Source: Hormoscilla sp. GM7CHS1pb (lineage in GTDB: Bacteria > Cyanobacteriota > Cyanobacteriia > Cyanobacteriales > Desertifilaceae). Taken from it: a stretch of 64,000 nt of DNA. Below are positions 36,080 through 46,300 of the stretch, one piece after another. Below the pieces are notes generated by a model. That model made no database searches. It worked only from the letters and a program-made list of their open reading frames with translations, and was not told where the DNA came from. Each line of letters opens with the position of its first letter. Position 1 is the first letter of the stretch. The stretch lies in the NCBI GenBank assembly GCA_014323675.1, contig JACONN010000002.1, positions 1,904,001-1,968,000 on the forward strand, in the 5' to 3' direction. Both the position numbers and the translations under genes were made by a program.

Positions 36080-37872
36080 ATGTCACGGAACATCACCAAT
36101 AGGCGAGTGTATGACTGGAAGGCTGTCCCATGGCGCAAGCTAGAGAAGACGGTTTTCAAGCTGCAAAAACGAATCTACAGAGCGACCCAACAAGGTAACA
36201 AGCGTTTAGTTCGCAGGCTCCAGGGATTGATGACAAGGTCATGGTCCGCGAAGATGATTGCGGTCAGACAGGTGACTCAGCAGAACAAGGGGAAGAAGAC
36301 GGCTGGGGTGGACGGCGTCACGGCGCTAAAACCCTCCGAGAGACAACCATTAGTTAGGCAGCTTCGAGTAGAGAAAGGGAAGAAAGTAAAACCGACCCGC
36401 AGGGTATGGATACCCAAGCCCGGACGAGACGAGAAGAGGCCACTGGGAATACCAACAATGTATGACAGAGCCCTACAGGGTGTAGTCAAAATGGCACTAG
36501 AACCAGAATGGGAAGCGGTGTTTGAGACGAACTCCTATGGGTTCAGACGCCCGAGAGGATGCCACGACGCAATCGAGGCGATATACAGCAGCATTCGATA
36601 TAAACCCAAGTGGATACTGGATGCTGATATTGCCAAGTGTTTTGACAAAATAGACCACAAGGCACTACTGAAAAAACTGAATAACACGTCACCAATTCGT
36701 AAAGTAGTACGAGGATGGTTAAAAGCCGGGGTGATGGACCGAGGATTATTCCAGCCAACCGAGGCCGGTACTCCACAGGGGGGGTAATATCCCCATTGCT
36801 GGCTAATATCGCACTCCACGGACTGGAAGCAGCGGTCATGGGAGCAGTCCCAAAAACAGTAAACGAACAAAGAAAACTAGCAGTGGTGAGATACGCGGAT
36901 GACTTTGTGGTAATGCACGAAAGCCGAGAGGTAATCGAGCGAGCTAAAGAAGTCATCCAGGAGTGGTTAACCGAAGTAGGACTAGAACTCAAGGCCGAAA
37001 AGACAAGTATATCACACACGTTGGATGGCAAGAACCCGGGGTTTGATTTCCTGGGGTTCAACGTCAGACAGTATAGGGTGGGACGGTATCATAGCGGAAA
37101 AAACACAAACGGAAACCTACTAGGATTCAAAACGCTTATCAAGCCTAGCCAGAAAGCCATAGAGAAGCATAAAGAAAAGCTACGAAACGTAGTGAAAAGC
37201 CATTTGGCTCTACCACAGGTCGCGCTGATAGCCAAACTGAACCCGATAATACGGGGGTGGTGCAACTACTACAGGACGGTAGTCAGCAAAGAGGTGTTTG
37301 GCGAAATGGATACATTCCTGTGGGAACTAACCTGGAGTTGGGCGAAGAGACGGCACCCCAATAAGTCACATGGATGGGTAGCCAAGAGGTACTGGAAACC
37401 TGAAAAGGAAAAACAATGGAACTTCAAAGGCAAGCTCAAGGATGGCACGAAGGCGGGGCTAACCCGACACTCTGAAACTGAGATAATCAGGCACGTAAAA
37501 GTGAAAGGGAAAGCCAGCCCCATGGACGGAAACCTAATCTACTGGAGTAAGAGGTTAAGAAAAAGCCCCGACGTAAGTACGAGAGTAATAAAACTGCTGA
37601 AAAGGCAAGGGGGCAAGTGCGAGCGATGCGGATTGACGTTTAGGGACGGTGACAGGTGGGAAGTGGACCACATTCTACCAACCACATTGGGAGGGAAGGA
37701 CTGGTACACGAACTTACAGTTACTACATGACTACTGTCATCACGCCAAGTCAGAAACGGATGGCAGTAGAGGGGGTCGCACCCTAGAGGACATTGAAGCC
37801 GAGGAGCCGGATGAGGTGAAAGTCTCACGTCCGGTTCTGAAGACGAGTCGGGCTGGCGACAGCCTGGCTTAG
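36080..37872 (+). pseudogene. Reverse transcriptase/maturase, -1 frameshift in PQGG motif
   Basis: Starts MSRNITNRRVYDWKAVPWRK. The frame is correct up to TEAGTPQGG and is then lost at a seven-base G run (36778-36784); one more G gives TPQGGVISPLLANIALHG and the rest, including RYADDFVV and an HNH domain (CERCGLTFRDGDRWEVDHIL). Otherwise full length. The identical position is shifted in the second eda intron. Error, slippage or true mutation cannot be separated from this sequence. Confidence 0.88.
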
Positions 37873-38051
37873 TTTAATAGATTTTATAATGCCAATGATG
37901 AGTTGCTAACGGGACAATTTTGCCGTTTTTATGTTTTTGATGTCAAACAGACAACCCCAGCGCTGTTCGATGCCGGATTTAAACAAGGATATGAGATTGT
38001 TGATGGCAAGTTTTTGGTCAGCTACAAATAACGAGTTAGGCGTTGAGCGCA

Positions 38052-38072
38052 ATGGCTGCGCCACGCTGCGCG
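38052..38072. repeat. Palindromic element, family C
   Basis: ATGGCTGCGCCACGCTGCG plus CG, the reverse orientation of the unit at 34143. It lies just before the pentapeptide remnant. Confidence 0.7.
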
Positions 38073-38261
38073 AACGGCGATGAAATCTGAGAAAGTGAAT
38101 TTTTATCGCCAAGATATACGCAACCGCTCTTTTAAGGGCCAAGACCTGGAGGGTGCTGATTTCAGCGGTGCTGATATTAGAGGTTGTGACTTCAGTGAGG
38201 CGAGGTTGAGAGGGGCAAATTTTAGCAGCGAAGCCTGTGCAGGCGGGAGTTAGTCGCCAAT

Positions 38262-38283
38262 CGCGCAGCGTGGCGCCAGCCAT
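38262..38283. repeat. Palindromic element, family C, in pentapeptide gene
   Basis: CGCGCAGCGTGGCGCCAGCC plus AT, directly after the premature stop. A further related hairpin (ATGGCTGCGCCTGCCGCAGG) is at about 38360. Confidence 0.7.
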
Positions 38284-38426
38284 AGGATCTGGAGTTTGAT
38301 TGCCCGTTGAGTCGGAGTGGCGATCGCGGTTACCCTGGCAGGCGCGATCGCGGGAACTTATGGCTGCGCCTGCCGCAGGCGTATGGTGCTGCTGGGACCG
38401 GGTTGGTGGCGATCGCGATTACGCGG

Positions 38427-38601
38427 TCGTTTCCTCTTCACCCACCCTGTCGTTCGCCATCTGGCAACGACATGGGTGGGTCGTTTCCACGAGCAATCGC
38501 GGAAGTTTAAAGAGATACTAGACTATAGCGAAGAGTCAGCAATCGCGGAAGTTTTTTAAACTTCCGCGATTGTCTCGGGAAACGAAAGTCTCTGGAAACG
38601 A
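38427..38601. repeat. Composite family A palindrome with nested repeats
   Basis: Starts TCGTTTCCTCTTCACCCACC with CTGTCGTT / AACGACATGGGTGGGT, then the 64-bp segment shared with 34337-34400, then a perfect hairpin CGGAAGTTTTTTAAACTTCCG, then TCTCGGGAAACGA and a duplicated TCTCTGGAAACGA. The order implies stepwise insertion of one repeat into another. Confidence 0.75.
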
Positions 38602-38730
38602 TAGGAGGCATCCATTATTGCGGCAGCTCTGGCCGGGGCGGACGCTTATGTTGGTTGTAGCGGGTTGTTAATCTTTTTAGGAGGAGATTTTACCAGAGTA
38701 ATTTTATTGGGAGTAGGTGCCGCGATGGGA

Positions 38731-38766
38731 CCTAATTCCTACGGCTTTAGACCGGGTAGAGGGTGT
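38731..38766 (+). mobile_element. Tiny group II intron reverse transcriptase fragment
   Basis: The 36 bases encode PNSYGFRPGRGC, identical to a conserved RT segment in the full-length introns (for example near 17990). The frame does not continue. It marks a deleted or recombined intron. Confidence 0.75.
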
Positions 38767-38819
38767 CTTTGTGTATTAAAGAAGTGTAGTTATTGATATT
38801 TTGTAGTATAGCTAAATAG

Positions 38820-40307
38820 ATGCTTGATAACCTAGATATGAATCTTTCCCTGGATAAGGAGACTTACTCCGAAGAAATAGAAGCGTTGATGCGCCAGCTG
38901 CGATCGCTACAACAGAATTGTTGGGAAAAAAAGCTGTCCGCGATCGTAGTGCTAGAAGGTTGGGCCGCTGCGGGCAAATGTGCCCTGGTGAAAAAAGTAG
39001 TGGGATACATGGATCCCCGTGGGTTTGCAGTCCACCCGATCTGGCCGCCAACTCCCCAAGAACAAAAGTATCCGTTTTTATGGCGGTTTTGGCAGAAGTT
39101 ACCCAGGTATGGCAGTATCAGTTTGTTCTATCATAGCTGGTACACCCACGTGCTAGAAGACAGGCTGTTCGATCGGGTTAAGAGATCGGAAATTCCGACG
39201 ATAATGCGGCATATTAACTCCTTTGAGCGCCAAATGGCAGATGATGGAGTGGCGATCGCCAAATTTTGGATCCACCTGAGCAAGAAAGAACTGAAGCGGC
39301 GGTTGAAAAAATATGCCGAAGACCCCCGAGATGCCTGGCGAGTGCGATCGGAGGACTGGCAGCAGGTGAAGAATTATGAAAAGTATACTGCTTTTGCCGA
39401 AGAAATGCTGATCCAAACCAGCACGGGCCCGGCCCCCTGGACATTAGTGGAGGGGGACTCTCAGCGTTGGGCGAGGGTAAAAGTCTTAACCACAATTGCC
39501 TCTACCATTAGGGAAGCTTTGGATAAACGTCAGGGCTTTGTCCCCGGGCCAACCTTACCCGCGCAGGAAAAGCTAGAACCGACCGAACCGGACTTTTTGG
39601 CGAGGGTAGATCTGAACGAGTCTCTGTCATCAGAGGAATACAAAAAGCAGTTAAAGGAAGAACAGGTAGGTCTGCGCCAGTTGCAGAGGTGTATTTTCCA
39701 ACATCAGGTGCCAGTGCTCTGCCTGTTTGAAGGTTGGGATGCGGCGGGTAAAGGGGGAGCAATTAAGCGCTTGACAGATAACCTGGATCCCCGCAGTTAT
39801 GAAGTTACTGCCTTTGCTGCCCCGACAGATGAAGAAAAGGCTCATCACTACTTGTGGCGGTTCTGGCGTAATTTGCCCACTGCGGGCAAGATTGGGATTT
39901 TTGACCGCTCTTGGTATGGACGAGTATTTGTCGAGCGAGTCGAAGGTTTTGCTACGGATGCTCAGTGGCGTCGGGCCTACCAGGAATTTAATGAGTTTGA
40001 AGCCCAGCTGACTGATGCGGGTTATGTTTTAGTTAAGTTTTGGCTGCACATTAGCCCCGCCGAGCAGCTGCAAAGATTTACTGCACGCCAGCATGACCCG
40101 TTTAAGCAATATAAGTTAACAGAGGAAGATTGGCGGAATCGGGAAAAATGGTCGTTGTACGATGTGGCAGTCAATCAGGCGATCGGGCGCACGAACACGC
40201 CGACTGCACCTTGGACGATAATTCCTGCTAATAACAAGTATTACGCTCGCGTGAAAGTGATTCAGACGGTGAGTGAGGCAGTTGCAGCCAAACTAAAACG
40301 TCACTAA
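38820..40307 (+). CDS. Two-domain polyphosphate kinase 2 (polyphosphate:AMP phosphotransferase type)
   Basis: 495 residues with two PPK2 domains. Each has a Walker A: VLEGWAAAGKCALVKKV (about 45-61) and LFEGWDAAGKGGAIKRL (about 302-318), and a lid region: HSWYTHVLEDRLFDRV and DRSWYGRVFVERVEGF. Fused two-domain members transfer phosphate from polyphosphate to AMP, making ADP, and help energy and phosphate balance in the cytoplasm. The N-terminal domain has CALVK instead of the usual GGxIK after GK, as in other two-domain enzymes where one domain is less active. Complete; standing alone. Confidence 0.92.
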   Translation: MLDNLDMNLSLDKETYSEEIEALMRQLRSLQQNCWEKKLSAIVVLEGWAAAGKCALVKKVVGYMDPRGFAVHPIWPPTPQEQKYPFLWRFWQKLPRYGSISLFYHSWYTHVLEDRLFDRVKRSEIPTIMRHINSFERQMADDGVAIAKFWIHLSKKELKRRLKKYAEDPRDAWRVRSEDWQQVKNYEKYTAFAEEMLIQTSTGPAPWTLVEGDSQRWARVKVLTTIASTIREALDKRQGFVPGPTLPAQEKLEPTEPDFLARVDLNESLSSEEYKKQLKEEQVGLRQLQRCIFQHQVPVLCLFEGWDAAGKGGAIKRLTDNLDPRSYEVTAFAAPTDEEKAHHYLWRFWRNLPTAGKIGIFDRSWYGRVFVERVEGFATDAQWRRAYQEFNEFEAQLTDAGYVLVKFWLHISPAEQLQRFTARQHDPFKQYKLTEEDWRNREKWSLYDVAVNQAIGRTNTPTAPWTIIPANNKYYARVKVIQTVSEAVAAKLKRH

Positions 40308-40389
40308 GTCTTTGAGGGCGGGCCGATCGCATGTCAGGAGGTGGTCAGAGTTGGTTGAGTTGACGCATTATACTGCGATCGCCCTCGCT

Positions 40390-40803
40390 TCATTTGATCT
40401 TAAATACTGGTTGGTCAGGGTGTGCCGGATTCGGTATCAATCGTTGATTGACACAATCGACTAGTACATCTAACTTCTCCAACAATGTCTGACCAATAAG
40501 TACCTCATCACCGACAACCAGTGCATCTTCAAAAGCTTTACGATCTTGCCACTCAACTAGCATGGGCTCAGTCACGTTGAGCGCTTCTTTTCGCCCATCG
40601 GCGTACTCAGCCACCTGTTGCTCTAAAATTTCCAAACCGAGGTTCTGCATCACATGAACTGGAATGACGAAACGCACCGAACCCGTGTCTACCAGGGCGT
40701 CAGCTTCATACACGCGCACCTGTTCAGATGTTAGCTGTCCGCGACGCGCTAGCATCATATCTAGCGCATTCGTTAACTTGACTTTCGCTCGTACTTCACC
40801 CAT
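40390..40803 (-). CDS. Clan AA retroviral-like aspartic protease
   Basis: 137 residues. The active-site motif is ADALVDTGSVRFVIPVHVMQ (DTGS at about residues 38-41), followed by a flap-like region (EILEQQVAEYADGRKEAL) and VLIGQTLLEKLDVLVDCVNQ, the ILIG-type second motif of pepsin-retropepsin single-domain enzymes. It would act as a dimer. A full-length group II intron ends 15 bases before the ATG, so the leader is only present in processed form if the intron is spliced. Confidence 0.88.
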   Translation of the reverse strand: MGEVRAKVKLTNALDMMLARRGQLTSEQVRVYEADALVDTGSVRFVIPVHVMQNLGLEILEQQVAEYADGRKEALNVTEPMLVEWQDRKAFEDALVVGDEVLIGQTLLEKLDVLVDCVNQRLIPNPAHPDQPVFKIK

Positions 40804-40818
40804 GATTTTACCTGAACG

Positions 40819-43247
40819 ATTAAACTAAGCCAGCCCGTCACCGGGCCGACTCGTCTTCAAAACCGGACGTGAGACTTTCACCTCATCCGGCTCCTCGGTC
40901 CCAATTTCCCGTTTCCGGGCGCGTCCCTCATGACTACCGTCTGATGCTGTTTTGATGTGGTGACAATAATCATGTAGCAACTGTAGATTGTCGTACCTGT
41001 CTTTCCCTCCCTTTGAGGTCGGTATGATGTGGTCAACTTCCCATCGGTCGCCATCCGTGAACAACATTCCGCAGTGTCCGCATTTGCCCTTTTGCTTATT
41101 CAGCAGCTTCAATACTCCCGTGCTAACATCCGGGCTTTTTCGTAACCTTTTACTCCAGTAGACAAGGTTTCCATCCATAGGGCAAGCCTTTCCTTTCACC
41201 TTTACGTGCCTGATAATCTCAGTTTCCGAGTGTCGGATTAGCCTCGCCTCTGTACCATCTTTGAGCTTGCCTTTGAAGTTCCACTGTTTTCCGTTCTCTG
41301 GTTTCCAGTACTTCTCAGCTATCCACCAGCTCATCTTATTGGGATGTCGTCTCTTTGCCCAGTTCCATGTTTGTTCCCATAGGAATACGTCCATTTCCCC
41401 AAACACCTCTTTGCTGACTACCGTCCTGTAGTAGTTGCACCATCCCCGTATTACCGGGTTTAATTTGGCTGTCAGCGCGACTTGTGGTAGGGCCCTATGG
41501 CTTTTCACCACGCTCCGTAGCTTTTCCTTATGTCTTTCTATGGCTTTCTGACTGGGCTTTATTAATGTTTTGAAACCAAGTGGACTGCCATTTGTTGATT
41601 TGCCGCTGCGGTGTCGTCCCACCTTGTATTGTCTGATGTTGAATCCCAAGAAATCAAATCCTGGTTTTTCCCCATCTAACGTGTGGGATATACGTGTCTT
41701 CTCGGCCTTGAGTTCTAGTCCTATCTCGGCTAACCACTCTTGGATGACCTCTTTGGCCCGCTCGATTACCTCCCGGTTTTCGTGCATTACTACAAAGTCA
41801 TCCGCGTATCTTACTACTGTTATTTTCTTCTGCTCTGTTATTTTTGGGGCTATCCCCGTAACCACCGTTTCCAACCCGTGAAGCGCGATGTTGGCTAACA
41901 GCGGAGATATCACACCTCCCTGTGGAGTGCCAGCTTCTGTTGGTTGGAATAATCCTCGGTCCATCACTCCGGCTTTTAGCCATCCCCGTATTGTTCTACG
42001 GATTGGTGATGAGTTATTCAGTTTTCTCAGTAGTGCTCTGTGGTCTATTTTGTCAAAACACTTGGCGATATCTGCATCCAATACCCATTTGGGCTTGTAT
42101 CGAATGTTGCTGAATATCGCTTCGATCGCATCGTGGCATCCTCTCGGGCGTCTGAACCCATAGGAATTTGCCTCAAACACTGCCTCCCATTCGGGTTCTA
42201 GTGCCATCTTTACTACTCCCTGTAGGGCTCTGTCATACATTGTCGGTATTCCCAGTGGCCTCTTCTCATCGCGTCCGGGCTTTGGTATCCATACCCTGAG
42301 GGTCGGTTTTACTTTCTCCCCTTTCTTTACTCGAAGCTGCCTGACCAGAGGTTGTCTTTCTCCGGGCTTGAGCGCCGTGACGCCGTCCACCCCTGCCGTC
42401 TTCTTCCCCTGGTTTTGCTGGGTGACCTGTCTGACCGCAATCATTTTTGCCGACCATGACCTTGTCAATAATCCCTGGAGTTTGCGAACTAACCGCTTGT
42501 CGCCATTTTGGGCCGCTCTGTAGATCCGTTTTTGCAGCTTAAAGACCGTCCGTTCTAGCTTTCGCCATGGGACTGCCTTCCAGTCATACAATCGCCTATT
42601 GGTGATGTTCCGTGACATATGTACTGCTACTAACTTTCCACATTCTTGGATACCGTGAGGGCGTCAGCTCTATCCTGCCCATTACAGGCAGTCTTTTGCT
42701 TCTCCTCTCAATCTTTCCCGGTTGAGACCTGTCTAATGATGACAGAGTTTGCATCTTCGGTGACTACTTTTATCATTGGCTTGACGAGAGATTTCTCAAT
42801 CGTTTTACTCTGACAAAGAGTTCTGCAACCGGTTTACTTCGTTCCTTCACATGATTGGTAATGACTTTAGGTGGACTCCCTGCGCCGGGTTTCTTGTCAG
42901 TGCTTGTTGGTCAAAAGTATATTGCCAACGACCCATATCCTTCCCCTTTTGAGGCCAGTGTGTAAGCCTTATTCCACTGGTTTAATTTAACGACGCTGCA
43001 AATCTTTGCTTTATGCTCACCATGGTCACTTGCTCGACGTTGACCAGTTTTAGGCTACCAGTCAGCGCGCCTTTCCATCCCGCTTTACGGATTGATGCCA
43101 TCGCTACCGTAGGGATGGTGCTTTTACCCCTGCACCTGGGGAGGTGGACTTGCACCACCATCATCTGAAAGTTATCAGGGCTAATGATTCCCTGCTACCG
43201 GTCCCTCATCGGTTCATCACCGGTGATTTACGGTAAACGAATCGCAC
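40819..43247 (-). mobile_element. Group II intron (2429 bp) in the leader of the aspartic protease gene
   Basis: On the minus strand it starts GTGCGATTCGTTTACCG at 43247 and ends ..TTAGTTTAAT at 40819. Orientation is the same as the protease gene. The 5' flank (TAATAGTAAGTAG) belongs to the intergenic region shared with eda. Confidence 0.93.
40825..42618 (-). CDS. Group II intron reverse transcriptase/maturase/HNH, intact
   Basis: 597 residues, MSRNITNRRLYDWKAVPWRK to ..SRPGDGLA. All RT blocks (DADIAKCFDKIDH, TPQGGVISPLLANIALHG, RYADDFVVMHENREV), the maturase domain and the HNH motif (CGHCGMLFTDGDRWEVDHII) are present without interruption. Closest by eye to the enzyme at 36080-37872 (GFRRPRGCHDAIEAI variant in both). 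Confidence 0.95.
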   Translation of the reverse strand: MSRNITNRRLYDWKAVPWRKLERTVFKLQKRIYRAAQNGDKRLVRKLQGLLTRSWSAKMIAVRQVTQQNQGKKTAGVDGVTALKPGERQPLVRQLRVKKGEKVKPTLRVWIPKPGRDEKRPLGIPTMYDRALQGVVKMALEPEWEAVFEANSYGFRRPRGCHDAIEAIFSNIRYKPKWVLDADIAKCFDKIDHRALLRKLNNSSPIRRTIRGWLKAGVMDRGLFQPTEAGTPQGGVISPLLANIALHGLETVVTGIAPKITEQKKITVVRYADDFVVMHENREVIERAKEVIQEWLAEIGLELKAEKTRISHTLDGEKPGFDFLGFNIRQYKVGRHRSGKSTNGSPLGFKTLIKPSQKAIERHKEKLRSVVKSHRALPQVALTAKLNPVIRGWCNYYRTVVSKEVFGEMDVFLWEQTWNWAKRRHPNKMSWWIAEKYWKPENGKQWNFKGKLKDGTEARLIRHSETEIIRHVKVKGKACPMDGNLVYWSKRLRKSPDVSTGVLKLLNKQKGKCGHCGMLFTDGDRWEVDHIIPTSKGGKDRYDNLQLLHDYCHHIKTASDGSHEGRARKREIGTEEPDEVKVSRPVLKTSRPGDGLA

Positions 43248-43304
43248 CTACTTACTATTATCATAACATTGAGAGAGCAAATTTTGTTCAAAGAGCACGA
43301 AAAA

Positions 43305-46300
43305 ATGTCTGATTGGTTATCGAGATTGCAAGCAAAACGGGCGATCGGGGTGATCCGCACTCCCCAACTATCTTTGGGAAAACAGTTGGCCCTCTCGATC
43401 GCTTCTGGGGGAATGCAACTGATTGAAATTACCTGGAATAGCGATCGCCCGGCTGAGTTAATCGCACAATTGCGAACGGAATTACCTGCTTGTCTGATTG
43501 GTGCGGGCACTCTGTTAACTCCAGAACACCTGCATGCTGCTATTGCGGCGGGGGCGCAATTCCTCTTTACTCCCCACACAAATCCTGCTATAATCGAAAT
43601 AGCTGTGCGATTCGTTTAGCGTAAAGGTCCATAATGGAAGTGAGGACGTCAAATGGCGGTGTCACAGGCCATAGAACCGGGAACGCTAGCAGGATATCAT
43701 TGGTCCTGAAACTTGTAGGGTAAAGTCAACCACCGGTGGAGATACCAAGGAAGACCGGCGAAACCCAGAGATGATGGAGGTGCAAGTCCTTCTCCCCAGG
43801 TGCAGGGGTAAAAGCATCGCCCCTGCGGTAGCGATGGCATCAATCCGTAAAGCGGGGCGAAAAGGCGTTAATGACTGGTAGCCTAAACTGGTCAACGTCG
43901 AGCAAGCGGCTATGAGGAGCATGAAGCGAAGTGATGCAGCGTCGTAACGATTAACCAGTGGAATAAGGCTTACACACTGGCCCAAAAAGGGATAGGATAT
44001 AGGTCGTTGGCAGGTAGCTATCTGACCAACTAGCACCGACAATAAACCCGGCGTAGGGCCACCCTCTAAGGTCGCAAACAATCATCTACAGGAACGAAGT
44101 AAACCAGTTGATGTACTCTCAGTGAGGTCGATTGCTGAGTAGCCACCAAAGGCGCAACATCTGCGAATCCATTAGCAGGTCACAACTGGGAAAGATTGAG
44201 CGGAGAAGCATGCCTATCTGTAACGGATAGGATAGGCTGACGCCCTCACGGTTAACCAAAATGTAGAGGTTAGTAGGATTTAATATGTCACGGTGTACGT
44301 CCAGAAGGAGAGTATATGACTGGAATGCGGTCCCCTGGCGAAAGCTGGAGCGGAACGTATTTAAGATTCAAAAGCGCATCTACAGAGCGGCACAAAGTGG
44401 GAATCAGAAGCTAGTACGCAAGCTCCAGGGACTAATAACAAGGTCATGGTCCGCAAAAATGATTGCGGTGAGACAGGTCACCCAGCAAAACCAGGGAAAG
44501 AAGACGGCAGGTGTAGACGGCGTGGTTGCGCTTAAACCCTCCGAAAGACAACCACTGGTAAGGCAGCTTAAAGTCAATGATGGGAAGAAGGTCAAACCCA
44601 CCCGTAGGGTATGGATACCAAAACCCGGAAGGGAAGAGAAGCGACCACTGGGAATACCCACAATATACGACAGGGCCCTACAGGGGTTAGTCAAGATAGC
44701 GCTAGAACCCGAATGGGAAGCGGTGTTTGAGGCAAACTCCTACGGGTTCAGGCCGGGCAGGGGATGCCACGATGCGATTGCGGCAATATTGGCGAGCATC
44801 AGTTCAAAACCCAAATGGGTGCTGGACGCGGACATCGCGAAATGCTTCGATCGCATAGACCACAAAGCACTACTGGAAAAACTGAATAACTCATCACCTA
44901 TACGGAAGAAAATCCGGGAATGGTTAAAAGCTGGGGTGATGGACCGGAAAGCATACCAGCCAACTTACGCAGGAACACCACAGGGGGGAGTAATATCCCC
45001 ACTACTGGCGAACATTGCGCTACATGGAATGGAAGCAGAGGTAAGAAAAATCGTTCCGGCAAACGAAAAAAAGCAGAATGAACTAGGGGTAGTGCGATAT
45101 GCAGATGACTTTGTAGTGATGCACAAGAACCGCGAGGTAGTCGAGCAAGCAAAGGAAGTCATCAGCGAGTGGCTGGCAGGAATAGGGCTAGAGCTAAAAC
45201 CTGAAAAGACCAGAATGGCCCATACTTTGGAAGGAAAAAAGGCGGGATTTGATTTCCTCGGCTTTAATGTTCGACAGTACAAAGTAGGTAAACACCGAAG
45301 TGGAAAAACAGGGAAAGGTTTCAAAACCCTCATAAAGCCAAGCGACAAGACCATCAGAGACCACAAAGAAAAGCTAAAGGCTGTAGTAGATAGTCATAAG
45401 GCCGCACCACAGGCCGCACTGATAAACAAGCTGAACCCGATAATAAAGGGTTGGTGCAACTACAACAGGACGGTGGTGAGCAAGGAAATATTCGGAGAAC
45501 TGGATATGTACTTGTGGGAAATAACAGAAAGATGGGCTAAGAGACGGCATCCCAACAAAACAAAAAGATGGGTGTACCAAAAATACTGGAAAGCTGAAGG
45601 CAGCCAACAGTGGAACTTCATGGACGCTAAAGGGGCAAAACTAACCCGACACTCCGAGACGGAAATTGTAAGGCACGTAAAAGTAAAAGGGACAGCTAGC
45701 CCGATGGGCGGAAATCTTGTTTACTGGAGTAAGAGACTACGCAAGAGCCCCAATATAAGCACCAGAGTATTAAAGCTCATGGGCAGTCAAAAGGGCAAAT
45801 GTGGACACTGCGGAAGGCTATTTATAGACGGGGATAAGTGGGAAGTAGACCACATCCTGCCGAAATCATTAGGCGGTAAGGATAGGTATGACAATCTGCA
45901 ATTGCTCCATGACTACTGCCATCATCAGAAAACGCGAATAGATGGTAGTCAATCAAGCCGCACCCGGAAACGGGATAGGGAAACCGAGGAGCCGGATGAG
46001 GTGAAAGTCTCACGTCCGGTTTTGAAGACGAACAGGGCTGGCGACAGTCTTGTTTAGTTTAATCTGTGCGATTCGTTTAGTGTAAAGGCTCAAATATGGA
46101 AGTGACGTGTCACAAGCTACAGAACCGAGACCACTAGCAGGATTCCATTAGTCCTGACAACTTGTGGGGTCAACCGACCACCGGTGGAAACACTAGAGGG
46201 GACCGGTGAAACCCAGAGATGATGTAGGTGCAAGCCCTACTCCCCAGGTGCAGGGGTAAAAGCATCACCCCTACGGTAGCGATGGCATCAATCCGTAAAG

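Larger units (their letters stand above)
35414..37878 (+). mobile_element. Group II intron (2465 bp) in methyltransferase gene, carrying a palindrome
   Basis: Begins GTGCGGTTCGTTCATCG and ends ..TTAGTTTAAT. Splicing joins TAT to AGA at a codon boundary. A family A palindrome is inserted in the 5' ribozyme region (35560-35629); sister introns read CTACGGTAGCGATGGCATC there, so the insertion adds exactly 69 bases. The encoded reverse transcriptase has a -1 shift at a G7 run. Confidence 0.93.
34844..38029 (+). pseudogene. Class I SAM-dependent methyltransferase, split by an intron and a palindrome
   Basis: Exon-like parts are 34844-35413 and 37879-38029. The start (MINEYVEIVKYYDNLLTSGY) leads to motif I VLDIGVGTGLLTEKM and IVGVDFS. 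A family C palindrome (35048-35074) then shifts the frame; the other frame continues GMLEVAQERLANVEFICEDI and FDAIVSTGGVM, and after another shift VEEEGEYRIASHITDRK, with a TAG after MLDENGLLVL. Intron removal joins YYVNKWY to RFYNANDELLTGQFCRFYVF and ends GYEIVDGKFLVSYK. Substrate unknown. Several independent lesions make it non-functional. Confidence 0.8.
38080..38730 (+). pseudogene. Pentapeptide-repeat membrane protein, broken by palindromes
   Basis: The N-terminal part (MKSEKVNFYRQDIRNRSFKG, QDLEGADFSGADIRGCDFSE, ARLRGANFS) is a right-handed pentapeptide-repeat array. A stop at 38251 coincides with palindrome insertions. Pieces of a following hydrophobic region are readable beyond it: VGVAIAVTLAGAIAG (about 38310) and IIAAALAGADAYVGCSGLLI, FLGGDFTRVILLGVGAAM (about 38610-38730). 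Many cyanobacterial pentapeptide proteins have such C-terminal membrane helices. Function unknown; the gene is inactive as read. Confidence 0.65.

Noticed and set aside
46061..46070. Intron 1 of eda ending two bases later so that the introns abut directly
   Set aside because: All sister introns end at TTTAAT, and the two bases CT are needed to restore the A-L-A codons of the aldolase.
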